From positions 1 through 11,022 of the forward strand of contig DAOPBR010000068.1 in assembly GCA_035395685.1 (NCBI GenBank): a stretch of 11,022 nt of DNA. Direction: 5' to 3'. The notes beneath the pieces are model-generated. The model saw only the letters and a list, made by a program, of their open reading frames with translations. It made no database searches and was not told the DNA's origin. Positions 1 through 7,444 of this stretch are shown in pieces (position 1 is the first letter of the stretch; every line of letters starts with the position of its first letter). A program made the position numbers and the translations under genes. This stretch comes from JAKJGA01 sp029554345 (GTDB lineage: Bacteria; Spirochaetota; UBA4802; JAFGJZ01).

Positions 1-58
1 TGAATTGTGAAATTCAAGGATGTATATGGAGCTAAAACAATGGGACAGCAGTGAAGTA

Positions 59-1240
59 TCATTTTATCATATCAGTGATTCCTGCTTTCTTTATACACCT
101 GAATCCAAATGAATTATCATCATGAAGACTCGGTATGCCGCCGCAGTCACGGGCAGTTATTCTCTGCCTTCTGACATTATTGAACCAGCTTCCGCCTCTG
201 ACGACTTTCATCTGTTTACCATAACGCTTATCACGGCTTAATGATTTTTCATATTTATCATACCAGCTTGAAGTCCACTCTGCGGCATTACCGCTCATAT
301 TGACTGCACCGAATCCTGATACATTTTTATCTTCAAGAAAACGGACAGGAAAATAACCTTTTTTAATTCCGTTAAATTCTGTTTTATCTGACCAGAAATC
401 TGCAGAGTTAGAATAATCCTTTATAAATCTGTCTCCCCATGGAAAAACGCTTTTACTCACTTCACGGATAAGACCGTCAGCCACCACATATTGAGTCGAT
501 TCAGAAACATGATTTGCCGCATACTCCCATTTCTCTTCCGTGGGCAGAGATTTTCCTGCCCATTTAGCATACTTTTCTGCTTCATAATAAGTCACCATTA
601 CCGGAAAATCAGCCTTATCGGCAGGATATTCACCATTCCACGATTTCGGATATTTTTCACCGACAGATTTTACAAAAAGATAATAATCAGAATTGCTGAC
701 TTCATATTTATCAATATAAAACTCTTCAAACACAACTATATGAGACGGAGTTTCATTCTTTTCACCGTCATCACTGCCTATCCGGATTCTGCCGGAATTT
801 ACAAAAACCATTTCTCTATTATCCGGGTATGTTATTATTCGCTTTTTATATTCAGGATCTTCCTTTGGATACTTATCGACGTAAGTCTTAATAACAACTT
901 CTTTTTCTTCAACGAGAGCTATTCTGTTTCCGGCTCTGAAACTGTTTTCTTTTCCTTCAATAACCGAATAACGGCATATAATTCTGAAGTAAAACTTACC
1001 TGAAGAATTAATTTTAACCGTATCAACCACTGCTATTTCGCCGATTTCATTATCCCCTGCAAATATCTTGTATTTTTCATTTGTAAGATTTTCTTTTGAG
1101 AGCAGTTCAGCGACATTGTCACTACGTATTTTTTCGACTACAGCCGGAAATTTATAGGTTGTTTCTTTCGCGCGCGATGGCGAAAAAGAAACGAAAAGAA
1201 TCATGATTGTATAAACTGCATTTTTGGCCAGATTAAACAT
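59..1240 (-). CDS. Exported FGE-sulfatase (SUMF1/EgtB/PvdO) fold protein lacking the catalytic cysteines
   Basis: The 393-residue product begins with a signal peptide (hydrophobic stretch about residues 8-20, likely cleavage after SRA near residue 24; no lipobox cysteine), so it should act outside the cytoplasm. Residues about 25-140 are a beta-rich N-terminal region I do not recognise. Residues about 144-385 are a complete FGE-sulfatase fold: MVFVNSG (144-150), FYIDKYEVSN (174-183), the LPTEEKWEYAA block (232-242), FPWGD (266-270), GAVNMSGNAAEW (311-322), VVRGGSW (346-352) and a closing FGFRC (378-382). True formylglycine-generating enzymes carry a catalytic cysteine pair just after RGGS. 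Here that stretch is FNNVRRQR, so sulfatase activation is unlikely. A non-catalytic binding role or another reaction of the superfamily is possible. The start at 1240 has a strong GGAGG eight bases upstream and lies 40 bases inside the phosphatase gene, suggesting translational coupling. This is the last gene of the minus-strand run visible here. Confidence 0.88.
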   Translation of the reverse strand: MFNLAKNAVYTIMILFVSFSPSRAKETTYKFPAVVEKIRSDNVAELLSKENLTNEKYKIFAGDNEIGEIAVVDTVKINSSGKFYFRIICRYSVIEGKENSFRAGNRIALVEEKEVVIKTYVDKYPKEDPEYKKRIITYPDNREMVFVNSGRIRIGSDDGEKNETPSHIVVFEEFYIDKYEVSNSDYYLFVKSVGEKYPKSWNGEYPADKADFPVMVTYYEAEKYAKWAGKSLPTEEKWEYAANHVSESTQYVVADGLIREVSKSVFPWGDRFIKDYSNSADFWSDKTEFNGIKKGYFPVRFLEDKNVSGFGAVNMSGNAAEWTSSWYDKYEKSLSRDKRYGKQMKVVRGGSWFNNVRRQRITARDCGGIPSLHDDNSFGFRCIKKAGITDMIK

Positions 1241-1857
1241 GTGAGCTTTCCTCCGTAAACAGCGGCTGTATCAATTCCGATGATATTTCTTTTATCATCG
1301 GTATAAACCTCCCCCAATCTTACTTTAAAATATTGAGTAGGAGTATGAGCAAAAATAATCGTTTTTTTAAAACAATATTCTGAATTATAGAATTTTTCGC
1401 GGATCCACACCATATCGTAAGGTGATGTTGAAGAATAATTGTCTCCATAGAACGGATCAACTCCGGCATGAACCGCAAAAAACGAATCTGTTTCATAATA
1501 ATAATTCCGGTTAAAAAGAATGTTCCTGTGTTCTTCGGGTATATGAAATGAACCCAGAGCTTTTTTATATGAATCTATTGTTCTACCGCCTCCATTAAGA
1601 TGATACATTCCGGGATCTTCCTTTCCGGTAATATAATCAAAAAGCATCTTCTCATGGTTTCCTGTTAAAAAGTGGGTCCTGTGACATAGGCTTATACGAT
1701 GAAGAATCTCAAGCACAGCATAGGAATCTTCGCCTCTATCAATATAATCTCCTAGAAAAATCAATTGATCTTCACTGTTTATACGTGAGCTTATTTTGTT
1801 GTATAATTTTGTGAGTTTGGAAGCGCAACCATGGATATCACCGATTATAAAATACAT
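1201..1857 (-). CDS. PPP-family metallophosphatase (Ser/Thr phosphatase or ApaH-like)
   Basis: The 218-residue protein carries all the signature metal-binding motifs of the PPP superfamily: GDIHG (6-10), GDYIDRG (36-42), GNHE (66-69), VHAG (129-132) and AHT (170-172), with a GIDTA block (194-198) near the end. These place a dinuclear metal centre that hydrolyses phosphomonoesters or diadenosine polyphosphates. The size resembles lambda-type phosphatases and small bacterial protein phosphatases. Sequence alone does not separate a protein phosphatase from an Ap4A hydrolase. No signal peptide is visible, so it is cytoplasmic. The start at 1857 follows the stop of the pseudokinase gene by one base, with a weak AGGA upstream, and its 3' end overlaps the FGE-fold gene by 40 bases. 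Co-transcription with a degenerate kinase/receiver gene hints at a phospho-signalling role, which is inference. Confidence 0.92.
   Translation of the reverse strand: MYFIIGDIHGCASKLTKLYNKISSRINSEDQLIFLGDYIDRGEDSYAVLEILHRISLCHRTHFLTGNHEKMLFDYITGKEDPGMYHLNGGGRTIDSYKKALGSFHIPEEHRNILFNRNYYYETDSFFAVHAGVDPFYGDNYSSTSPYDMVWIREKFYNSEYCFKKTIIFAHTPTQYFKVRLGEVYTDDKRNIIGIDTAAVYGGKLTCLIWPKMQFIQS
1250..1254 (-). promoter_or_regulatory. Shine-Dalgarno of the FGE-fold gene, inside the upstream gene
   Basis: The minus strand reads GGAGG here, eight bases before the ATG at 1240. The site lies wholly within the 3' end of the phosphatase reading frame, so ribosomes finishing that gene would pass over it. It supports the chosen start and the real 40-base overlap. 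Confidence 0.8.
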
Positions 1858-1858
1858 A

Positions 1859-2947
1859 TTATCCTATAAATGAAGAAATCTGATCGATTTCAAAAGGATA
1901 TTTTATTATCACTGCATTATCCGGAATAAAATAATCTGACCGGTCGCCTGATTTTGTTATTATGATAATTTTTTGGAATCTAACAGAAGCAAAAAATTTA
2001 TCAGGAGATTCAAACGCTGTAACTAAGTAATTCGCGTCAACAATCAATGCTCTGTCGTGAGACATCAAACCAAGAGCAGATACAGTGTCGGGCTTTGCCG
2101 AAACCACATTATATCCGATATCACATAGATTATCATGCAGAAACATTTCAGCAACCTTGTCGCTGATGCATACGTAAACAGTACCTTCTTTTTGAGGATT
2201 TTCTAATTTAGAATAATCCTTTCTTATGTTTTCTACAGTTTCAATAAATCCTGAAGATGAAAACTTAACAGATATAATTAAATCGTCCTCCTCTCTATTG
2301 ATTTTGGTAATGCCGCCTATTCTTCTGAAGTTTTCTACAGGAAGACTAAACCCGGCAAGAATCCTAAAACTATCCTCATGCTTGACCGTATAAAACAATT
2401 TCATCATTTTTCCGAGATCAGGCATAGCCTGCGAAATTCCGGAGAAAGTAAATGACAGATCTACTTCAGAAACACCGCCTACTATAGCAACTTTAACATC
2501 GGTTTTTCCTGATATATACGGAAAAACAACCAGGAAAACATTAACTAATGCATCCTTGAACAATTTCGGCGAAACATTTATTGAAGTATCTCCCTTAGAA
2601 TCCAGCGAGAAAGAGGTAATCTTGGAAATTTCACGGAAAGAGTCCGCCACCGAACGTATAATATCATCCGGATTAAAACTGTTACGGGGATTTTCAGATG
2701 AATACTCAATAAAAGAATCAATCTTTTCAAGACATAGTGCTGAAAGATGTACGAGAGAATTAATTACTTCGGAATACTCAGGCGGAACACCTTCCTTAAA
2801 CCACTTGTCAGAGTTAAGTATCAGCAAATCAATGTTATTAAAAAGAACATTAAGAAACGGCGACTGCCTCAATTCAAATTCAGAATGAAGACTATCCATA
2901 AGATTATTTAGAGAAAATAAATCTTTAGAATCATTGTCCTTTTTCAT
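1859..2947 (-). CDS. Degenerate hybrid histidine kinase (pseudokinase plus pseudo-receiver)
   Basis: The 362-residue product has no membrane segment and reads as an eroded soluble hybrid kinase. Residues 24-31 (FELRQSPF) align with the HELRTPL H-box, but the phosphorylated histidine is replaced by Phe24. Residues about 60-105 resemble the second DHp helix and linker. Residues 124-144 match the N-box, keeping Asn136 but with Val140 in place of the Mg-binding Asn. The DxGxG loop is gone (SFTFSG, 165-170), yet the F-box-like LFYTVK (184-189) and the GG of the last ATPase helix (211-212) remain. Residues about 255-362 look like a receiver: LIVDANY carries a possible phospho-acceptor Asp304, followed by Thr331 and Lys349 with PF (351-352), but the acidic pair is replaced by Ile261-Ser262. 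The fold therefore seems kept while ATP binding and phosphotransfer look lost. The start overlaps the lipoprotein gene by 17 bases. An intact reading frame in an operon suggests a functional scaffold or sensor. The assignment rests on motif pattern only. Confidence 0.72.
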   Translation of the reverse strand: MKKDNDSKDLFSLNNLMDSLHSEFELRQSPFLNVLFNNIDLLILNSDKWFKEGVPPEYSEVINSLVHLSALCLEKIDSFIEYSSENPRNSFNPDDIIRSVADSFREISKITSFSLDSKGDTSINVSPKLFKDALVNVFLVVFPYISGKTDVKVAIVGGVSEVDLSFTFSGISQAMPDLGKMMKLFYTVKHEDSFRILAGFSLPVENFRRIGGITKINREEDDLIISVKFSSSGFIETVENIRKDYSKLENPQKEGTVYVCISDKVAEMFLHDNLCDIGYNVVSAKPDTVSALGLMSHDRALIVDANYLVTAFESPDKFFASVRFQKIIIITKSGDRSDYFIPDNAVIIKYPFEIDQISSFIG

Positions 2948-3725
2948 CTATAAGCTTACCGGTTTTTTCAATGAGAAATTTTCCTTCTTCAATTTTTTCA
3001 ATGTTATAAAACCCGAATATATACTTTCCTTTAACGGAAACAACATCATAAATCTTTTCCTTTTTTACAAAAAATATCCGTGATTCCCCCAAGCTTTCAG
3101 TCAAAACATCACTTCGTTTAAGAAGAAAAGATGACACAGAATCAGCTGAATCCCTGCTCATTGCCTCTGTTGCAAAAAAATGCCGACCTTGTTCAAACGC
3201 CTGAACTCCTTCATAAACCGGCAATTTTTTGCCGAAAATTAAAGACTCTTCATTGTATCTCACTTTATGATTGAAGTCAAAAAGATTTAAAATTTCCGGA
3301 AGGCCGGCTTTTCTCTTATCAGACAAATAGTATTTCTCGAAAATTTCAACAGCAGAAGCATCTTCTTCGGACTTTATTTCAATCATTCTGCCGGAATATA
3401 GAATATTCGCATGTTTCGGTGACGAAACAACAATCATTTCAGAATTATTTATGAAACATGACGAGTCCTGAAAAGAAAATAAATTTACAAGATTTCCCGT
3501 CTTTGAAGAATAATAGACGGTACAGGTGACGCGGGATCCGCTATTAATTGAAACATACTCCGCTCTGCGGGCTTTGATGTTTGCTGTATAAAATTCGGCA
3601 ATATCGTTTTTACTCCATCCGGCAACGTCACTGTCCGAAGGAAATTCCTCAAAAGCAGTTTCCTCATTGAAAAGATAACTGCTGCACGAGCATATAAATA
3701 ATAAACTAACGAGAATTGCTTTCAT
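2931..3725 (-). CDS. Putative lipoprotein of unknown function
   Basis: I do not recognise this 264-residue protein with confidence. It starts with a short basic n-region and a hydrophobic core (residues 3-11), followed by ICSC, making Cys14 (or Cys12) the likely lipidated residue. Ser before Cys is acceptable, but Cys at -2 is irregular, so the lipobox is of the relaxed type seen in some spirochaetes. The mature part is mixed, with many beta-type segments, including NLVNLFSF (78-85) and GKYIFGFYNIEKI (233-245), and a charged lysine-rich C-terminus. The general layout faintly recalls DUF6599-type proteins, which I cannot confirm. It overlaps the OppC gene by 20 bases upstream and the pseudokinase gene by 17 bases downstream, so it should be co-translated with them. 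A role as an envelope partner of the importer or of the signalling genes is conceivable but not shown. Confidence 0.78.
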   Translation of the reverse strand: MKAILVSLLFICSCSSYLFNEETAFEEFPSDSDVAGWSKNDIAEFYTANIKARRAEYVSINSGSRVTCTVYYSSKTGNLVNLFSFQDSSCFINNSEMIVVSSPKHANILYSGRMIEIKSEEDASAVEIFEKYYLSDKRKAGLPEILNLFDFNHKVRYNEESLIFGKKLPVYEGVQAFEQGRHFFATEAMSRDSADSVSSFLLKRSDVLTESLGESRIFFVKKEKIYDVVSVKGKYIFGFYNIEKIEEGKFLIEKTGKLIDEKGQ

Positions 3726-4644
3726 AACGGCTCTGAAGATATCTGCCGAGAATATTATACGAACTTATTACAGCAAATATAGCTCCGCCCGGTATAAACA
3801 TAAGCCACCAGGCAAAATCAAAAAAATCACGCGACTGGCTGAGAATATCACCCCAGCTGGGAGACGGAGGCTGAACACCGAAACCTAAAAAGCTTAGCGA
3901 TGATTCAATTAAAACAGCTGAAGCAAGACCGAATACTGCTATAACTATAACCGGAGGAAGCGCATTTGGCAGAATATGTCTGAAAATTATTCTGAAGTCC
4001 CCCGCTCCTGCCGCACGCGCCGCAAGAACATAACCGCTGTTTTTAATTTTAAAAAATTCACCTCTGACGACTCTAGCCGTAGACGTCCATCCTGTCAGAC
4101 CGATAACAACCATAATCGTGACAAGTCCCGGAGTAAAAATAGCCGTTAATGCGAGAATAAAAAACAAAACCGGAAAACATATCACTACTTCAATTATCCT
4201 TGATAGAATAATATCGACAATTCCTCCGAAATATCCTGCAAAAGAACCCGCAACAATTCCTATCGAAAGATATATTAAGACGGCAATTAAACTTACTATA
4301 AAAGAATTACGTGTTCCGTAAATCATCCTCGCTGCGATATCGCGGCCCTGTTCGTCTGTGCCGAAATAATGATCCGCAGAAGGAGATGCAACAACCGAGT
4401 CAAGATCATACTCAGAATAGTTATACTTAATCGGCGGAAATATCTTGAATCCCGGCGCATTTTTGAAATCAAAATTATTGTATTCAGAATAATCGAAAAG
4501 AGCCGGAAAGGTTAATTTACCTTTATCGGCATAAATAAGAGGCCGGCTGTTTGCAATAAGCGGAGCAAATATAGAAACAAAAACAAATGAAAATAAAACA
4601 GCAACAGCATAATAAACCGGAATTTTTTTGTACGGAGTTTTCAT
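3706..4644 (-). CDS. oppC: OppC/DppC-type peptide ABC transporter permease
   Basis: This 312-residue inner-membrane permease would form the translocation channel with the OppB-type subunit. Residues 10-30 are the first membrane helix, followed by an extended periplasmic segment (about 31-92). Then come the family hallmark FGTDEQGRD (94-102), further helices from about 114 on, the cytoplasmic EAA loop that docks the ATPase (YVLAARAAGAGD, 205-216, through HILPN, 223-227), and the C-terminal signature ESSLSFLGFG (247-256) with PSPSWGDIL (260-268). The segment after helix 1 (LIANSRPLIY, then KLTFP and IFPPIKY) resembles the one in YejE-type permeases more than the short loop of classical OppC. 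The substrate could thus be a larger or modified peptide, though this is inference. It begins two bases after the OppB stop and overlaps the next lipoprotein gene by 20 bases. The symbol denotes family, not proven substrate. Confidence 0.95.
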   Translation of the reverse strand: MKTPYKKIPVYYAVAVLFSFVFVSIFAPLIANSRPLIYADKGKLTFPALFDYSEYNNFDFKNAPGFKIFPPIKYNYSEYDLDSVVASPSADHYFGTDEQGRDIAARMIYGTRNSFIVSLIAVLIYLSIGIVAGSFAGYFGGIVDIILSRIIEVVICFPVLFFILALTAIFTPGLVTIMVVIGLTGWTSTARVVRGEFFKIKNSGYVLAARAAGAGDFRIIFRHILPNALPPVIVIAVFGLASAVLIESSLSFLGFGVQPPSPSWGDILSQSRDFFDFAWWLMFIPGGAIFAVISSYNILGRYLQSRYESNSR

Positions 4645-4646
4645 AA

Positions 4647-5639
4647 TCAGCTGACCCTAATTTTCGGATTTACAACACTGTAAAGAATGTCTGAAAACAA
4701 TATTCCAAGCAAAGTTAAAACTGCGGAAAACATTGTAATTGCCATAATAACAGGAAGATCACGTGACAGGAATGCTTCGAAAACCATCATCCCCAGACCC
4801 GGAAGGGAATAAATCGATTCAATAATTACGCTTCCTCCGAAAAGAGACGGAATAAGCATTCCGATCATTGTTACAAGCGGAATCATTGAATTTCGAAACG
4901 CATGAACAAATATCACTCTTTTTTCAGTTAAGCCTTTTGCACGGGCTGAAATTATGAACTGTTTATTCAGTACTTCAAGAGTATTCGAACGGATAAACTG
5001 AGTCAGAAAAATAATTTCTCCGATTGAAAGCGAAATTGCGGGAAGCGTCAAATGCCAAGTAATGTTAAAAAAACGTTCGATTACCGATTTCTCTTCAAAA
5101 CCGGTTGTTATTATTCCTTCAAGAGGAAACAAATTGAGATACTCTCCGCCCGCAAAAAAAGTAAGCATCGTAAGCGCAAGCCAGAATGTCGGTATCGAGT
5201 AAATAATAAAAAAAACTACAGATGATATCTGGTCAATTTTTGTTCCGCGCTTTACCGCGAGATAAAGTCCTGCACAAACTGAAAAGATATAGATTAAAAA
5301 TACGGAATAAAGATTCAGCATGATGGTATTCGGAAGAACTTCGATAATACGCTGAGTCACCTTTCTTCCGTCTTTGCGAGAATTTCCGAAATCAAGAACA
5401 GCCGCTTTCTTTATCCAGTTAAAATAACCGATCGGTATCGGCTTATCAAGACCGAAAAGCTTCATCTCCTCTTTGTATACGGCGCTGTTTCTTCCGGCCG
5501 CGGTCTGTTCATTCATGGTTTCCGACATGTTACGGCTGTAATTATCGGAGGAAAGCCTGACAAGAGAATATGTTATAAAAGTAATTCCTATCAATGTAGG
5601 AATCATTAGTAGTAGTCTTCTCGAAATATATTTAATCAC
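4647..5639 (-). CDS. oppB: OppB/DppB-type peptide ABC transporter permease
   Basis: With the GTG start at 5639 the product has 330 residues and the classic OppB opening (IKYISRRLLLMIPTLIG, residues 2-18) leading into helix 1. The long periplasmic segment (about 30-100) contains LFGLDKPIP (61-69). The EAA loop that contacts an ATPase is at about 228-256 (SARAKGLTEKRVIFVHAFRN, 231-250). SLPGLGMMVFEA (278-289) and a final DILYSVVNPKIR (317-328) are also typical. An in-frame TTG at 5666 would add nine residues (ITESGLSDV after the initiator). I prefer GTG because the N-terminus then matches the family and the start overlaps the binding-protein stop by eight bases, a typical coupling arrangement. 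No good Shine-Dalgarno is visible for either. The gene lies between the binding protein and the OppC-type permease. Confidence 0.95.
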   Translation of the reverse strand: MIKYISRRLLLMIPTLIGITFITYSLVRLSSDNYSRNMSETMNEQTAAGRNSAVYKEEMKLFGLDKPIPIGYFNWIKKAAVLDFGNSRKDGRKVTQRIIEVLPNTIMLNLYSVFLIYIFSVCAGLYLAVKRGTKIDQISSVVFFIIYSIPTFWLALTMLTFFAGGEYLNLFPLEGIITTGFEEKSVIERFFNITWHLTLPAISLSIGEIIFLTQFIRSNTLEVLNKQFIISARAKGLTEKRVIFVHAFRNSMIPLVTMIGMLIPSLFGGSVIIESIYSLPGLGMMVFEAFLSRDLPVIMAITMFSAVLTLLGILFSDILYSVVNPKIRVS

Positions 5640-7203
5640 GTCTGATAACCCACTCTCGGTAATCAAGCCCGGTCTTGTGTACTTTCACATTATCAAATCT
5701 TTTACTGAGAACAACAAGTGTCGCTTCACAAAAAAGAAAAGTATACGGCTGATCCTCATACATTATGCGGTGAATTTTTCTGTAGATTTCGGTACGCTTT
5801 TTGTAATCAAGTTCAAGCCTTACTGTTTCAATAAGCCTGTCAATCTCGGGATTAGAATACGAAATATGATTGCTCCCGTCTTTTATCTGCGAAGAATGCC
5901 AGACCTGATAAAGATCAGATTCAAACGGCATGCTCCAGCCGAGTATAAGCGCGTCGAAGTTTCTCTCATCCACTCTTTTAAGAAATGAACCCCATTCGAG
6001 TCTTTCAATTCCGACTTCAATTCCGCTTTTTTTAAAATCCTCTTTCATTATGGTAGCAAAACGTTCACTCATTTTGCTGTGTGCGGCATACATGAACGAA
6101 AATGAAAACTTCTTACCGTTTTTATCTAGTATTCCGTCTCCGTCAGTGTCGCGCCATCCCTTGGATTCAAAAATCCTTTTTGCCTTTTCGGGATCATACG
6201 GATAAGGCGCTAAAGACGAGTCATAATCCGGACCCATAACATAAAACGAAGCAGTAACTTCAACGGCCTGACCAAAAAGCAGTTTGTTTATTATCTGCTT
6301 CCGGTTTATAAGCATAGTCAGCGCCTTCCGCATTTCTTTATCGGCAAAGAAATCCTTCTTGTGATTCCACGCAATATACCGGTAATTCGGTTGATAATAT
6401 TTTAGCTTATAAAAATTCTTATTAAATTTATCGGAATCAGTCTGTCTTTTCCATTGTATAGGACGAAGATTTATTATATCAACTTCACCCTTTTTTAATA
6501 ATTGAAATGCAATGCTGTTGTCAGGAATAATTTTAAAAATAATTTCCGAGAAGGGAGGTTTCTCTCCGTAATAATAAGGATTCCGCACAAGGACGAGTCT
6601 GCGTCCGGTATCCCATTTTTTTATAAGATACGGACCCGTTCCCATGGGCAAGCGGTTTTCTTTATGCGTGTTAAAATCAGCCCCGTCGCCGAATTGTTTC
6701 TTGGAAAGAACAGGCATGGAAGAAGAGACTTCCAGAGCTTTGAAATATCGTTTTGAGAAAACATACTCCACAACATGCGGTGTTATGGCTTTTACGGATT
6801 TAATATCCGCATAATAAACTTTTAAATGAGCGCAGGCTGTTTTAGGGCTCATAATAGTTTCAAATGAAAAAACTATATCATCTGCCGTAAACGGACTGCC
6901 GTCACTCCATTTTGCGTCTTTTCGAAGATAATATCTGTATACCAGACCATCCTGCGAAATCTCATATTTCTCCGCAAGCTGCGGTACAAATTCAAGAGTA
7001 TCTCTGTCACGGTCAAGAAGCGAATCAAACATATAAGATGCTATGCTTGAAGATATTGAATCTTTCGACAGAATCGGGTTCATAGTATCCGGATCGGCGG
7101 AAATCTGAACTACAAAATCATCCGGATTTCTATCCGCATTGGAACACCCGGCACTTACAACAATACTAAGCAGGCAGATAAGGCATTGACAAAATTTAAT
7201 CAC
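5632..7203 (-). CDS. Family 5 peptide/solute-binding lipoprotein (SBP_bac_5) of an ABC importer
   Basis: The product captures a peptide or related ligand outside the membrane and delivers it to the adjacent permeases. With the GTG start at 7203 it has 523 residues: a basic n-region, a hydrophobic core, and a good lipobox SAGC (17-20) that anchors Cys20 by lipid. The family signature spans about residues 73-115 (VPQLAEKYEIS, then KWSDGSPFTADDIVFSFE). MGTGPYLIKKW (187-197) follows, and a DTDGDGILD loop (352-360), common in this family and possibly metal-binding, precedes the second lobe. Length is normal for the family. A TTG at 7224 would add seven residues and overlap the preceding small gene; GTG gives a cleaner signal peptide and starts five bases after that gene's stop. 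The ligand cannot be read from the sequence. The stop overlaps the OppB start by eight bases. Confidence 0.95.
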   Translation of the reverse strand: MIKFCQCLICLLSIVVSAGCSNADRNPDDFVVQISADPDTMNPILSKDSISSSIASYMFDSLLDRDRDTLEFVPQLAEKYEISQDGLVYRYYLRKDAKWSDGSPFTADDIVFSFETIMSPKTACAHLKVYYADIKSVKAITPHVVEYVFSKRYFKALEVSSSMPVLSKKQFGDGADFNTHKENRLPMGTGPYLIKKWDTGRRLVLVRNPYYYGEKPPFSEIIFKIIPDNSIAFQLLKKGEVDIINLRPIQWKRQTDSDKFNKNFYKLKYYQPNYRYIAWNHKKDFFADKEMRKALTMLINRKQIINKLLFGQAVEVTASFYVMGPDYDSSLAPYPYDPEKAKRIFESKGWRDTDGDGILDKNGKKFSFSFMYAAHSKMSERFATIMKEDFKKSGIEVGIERLEWGSFLKRVDERNFDALILGWSMPFESDLYQVWHSSQIKDGSNHISYSNPEIDRLIETVRLELDYKKRTEIYRKIHRIMYEDQPYTFLFCEATLVVLSKRFDNVKVHKTGLDYREWVIRRD

Positions 7204-7208
7204 GATAA

Positions 7209-7424
7209 TTATTTTTCTTCCCAAATAGAATCATCGCCGATCAGCTCATCGGCTTTGTGAGCTATAAACTCGGAGACCAGCATATCAAGTTCACCCATTT
7301 CGATGAATCCGAGCTGAACAAGCGTCTCTCCGATAGGAAGATTCAAATCGCGTTGTGTGGCAAGCCCTTTTTCAAGCTCTTCCGGAACAATTTTGCCTTT
7401 TTTGATAAGAAATTCACCGAACAT
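7209..7424 (-). CDS. Small stand-alone GspE-N/MshEN-like protein
   Basis: The 71-residue protein resembles the helical N-terminal domain of type II secretion and type IV pilus ATPases (GspE-N, MshEN). The pattern GEFLIKKGKI (3-12), EELEKGLATQ (15-24), LPIGETLVQLGFI (29-41) and then a helix at about 44-60 is the usual two-part repeat of that fold. In MshEN this domain binds cyclic di-GMP, but the arginine and glycine positions needed cannot be judged safely here. No ATPase domain follows. It ends in an acidic tail (DDSIWEEK). The ATG at 7424 has a strong GGAGG five bases upstream. It is the first gene of the minus-strand run and its stop lies five bases before the binding-protein GTG. A small regulatory role is possible. 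The gene is well supported; the function is not known. Confidence 0.8.
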   Translation of the reverse strand: MFGEFLIKKGKIVPEELEKGLATQRDLNLPIGETLVQLGFIEMGELDMLVSEFIAHKADELIGDDSIWEEK

Positions 7425-7429
7425 AGCAG

Positions 7430-7434
7430 CCTCC
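7430..7434 (-). promoter_or_regulatory. Shine-Dalgarno of the first minus-strand gene
   Basis: The minus strand reads GGAGG, five bases before the ATG at 7424. It is one of only two strong ribosome sites seen in the minus-strand run and supports this small reading frame as real and as the operon's entry point. Confidence 0.8.
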
Positions 7435-7444
7435 GATAAAACCT

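Noticed and set aside
1..58. Left-edge stretch as a gene end or terminator
   Set aside because: No hairpin with a T-run, no ribosome site and no recognisable coding end could be found in these 58 bases.
491..1003. Open frame of 170 codons on the plus strand
   Set aside because: It lies antisense to the FGE-fold gene, has a Phe/Ile/Arg-rich composition typical of a reversed AT-rich gene, and no Shine-Dalgarno or recognisable domain.
5640..5666. TTG start at 5666 for the OppB gene
   Set aside because: The nine extra residues are not like any OppB N-terminus, whereas GTG at 5639 gives the family's usual opening and couples to the previous stop.
5677..6756. Three open frames of 84-103 codons on the plus strand (from 5677, 5930 and 6502)
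   Set aside because: All lie antisense within the binding-protein gene, lack family motifs and have no convincing ribosome sites.
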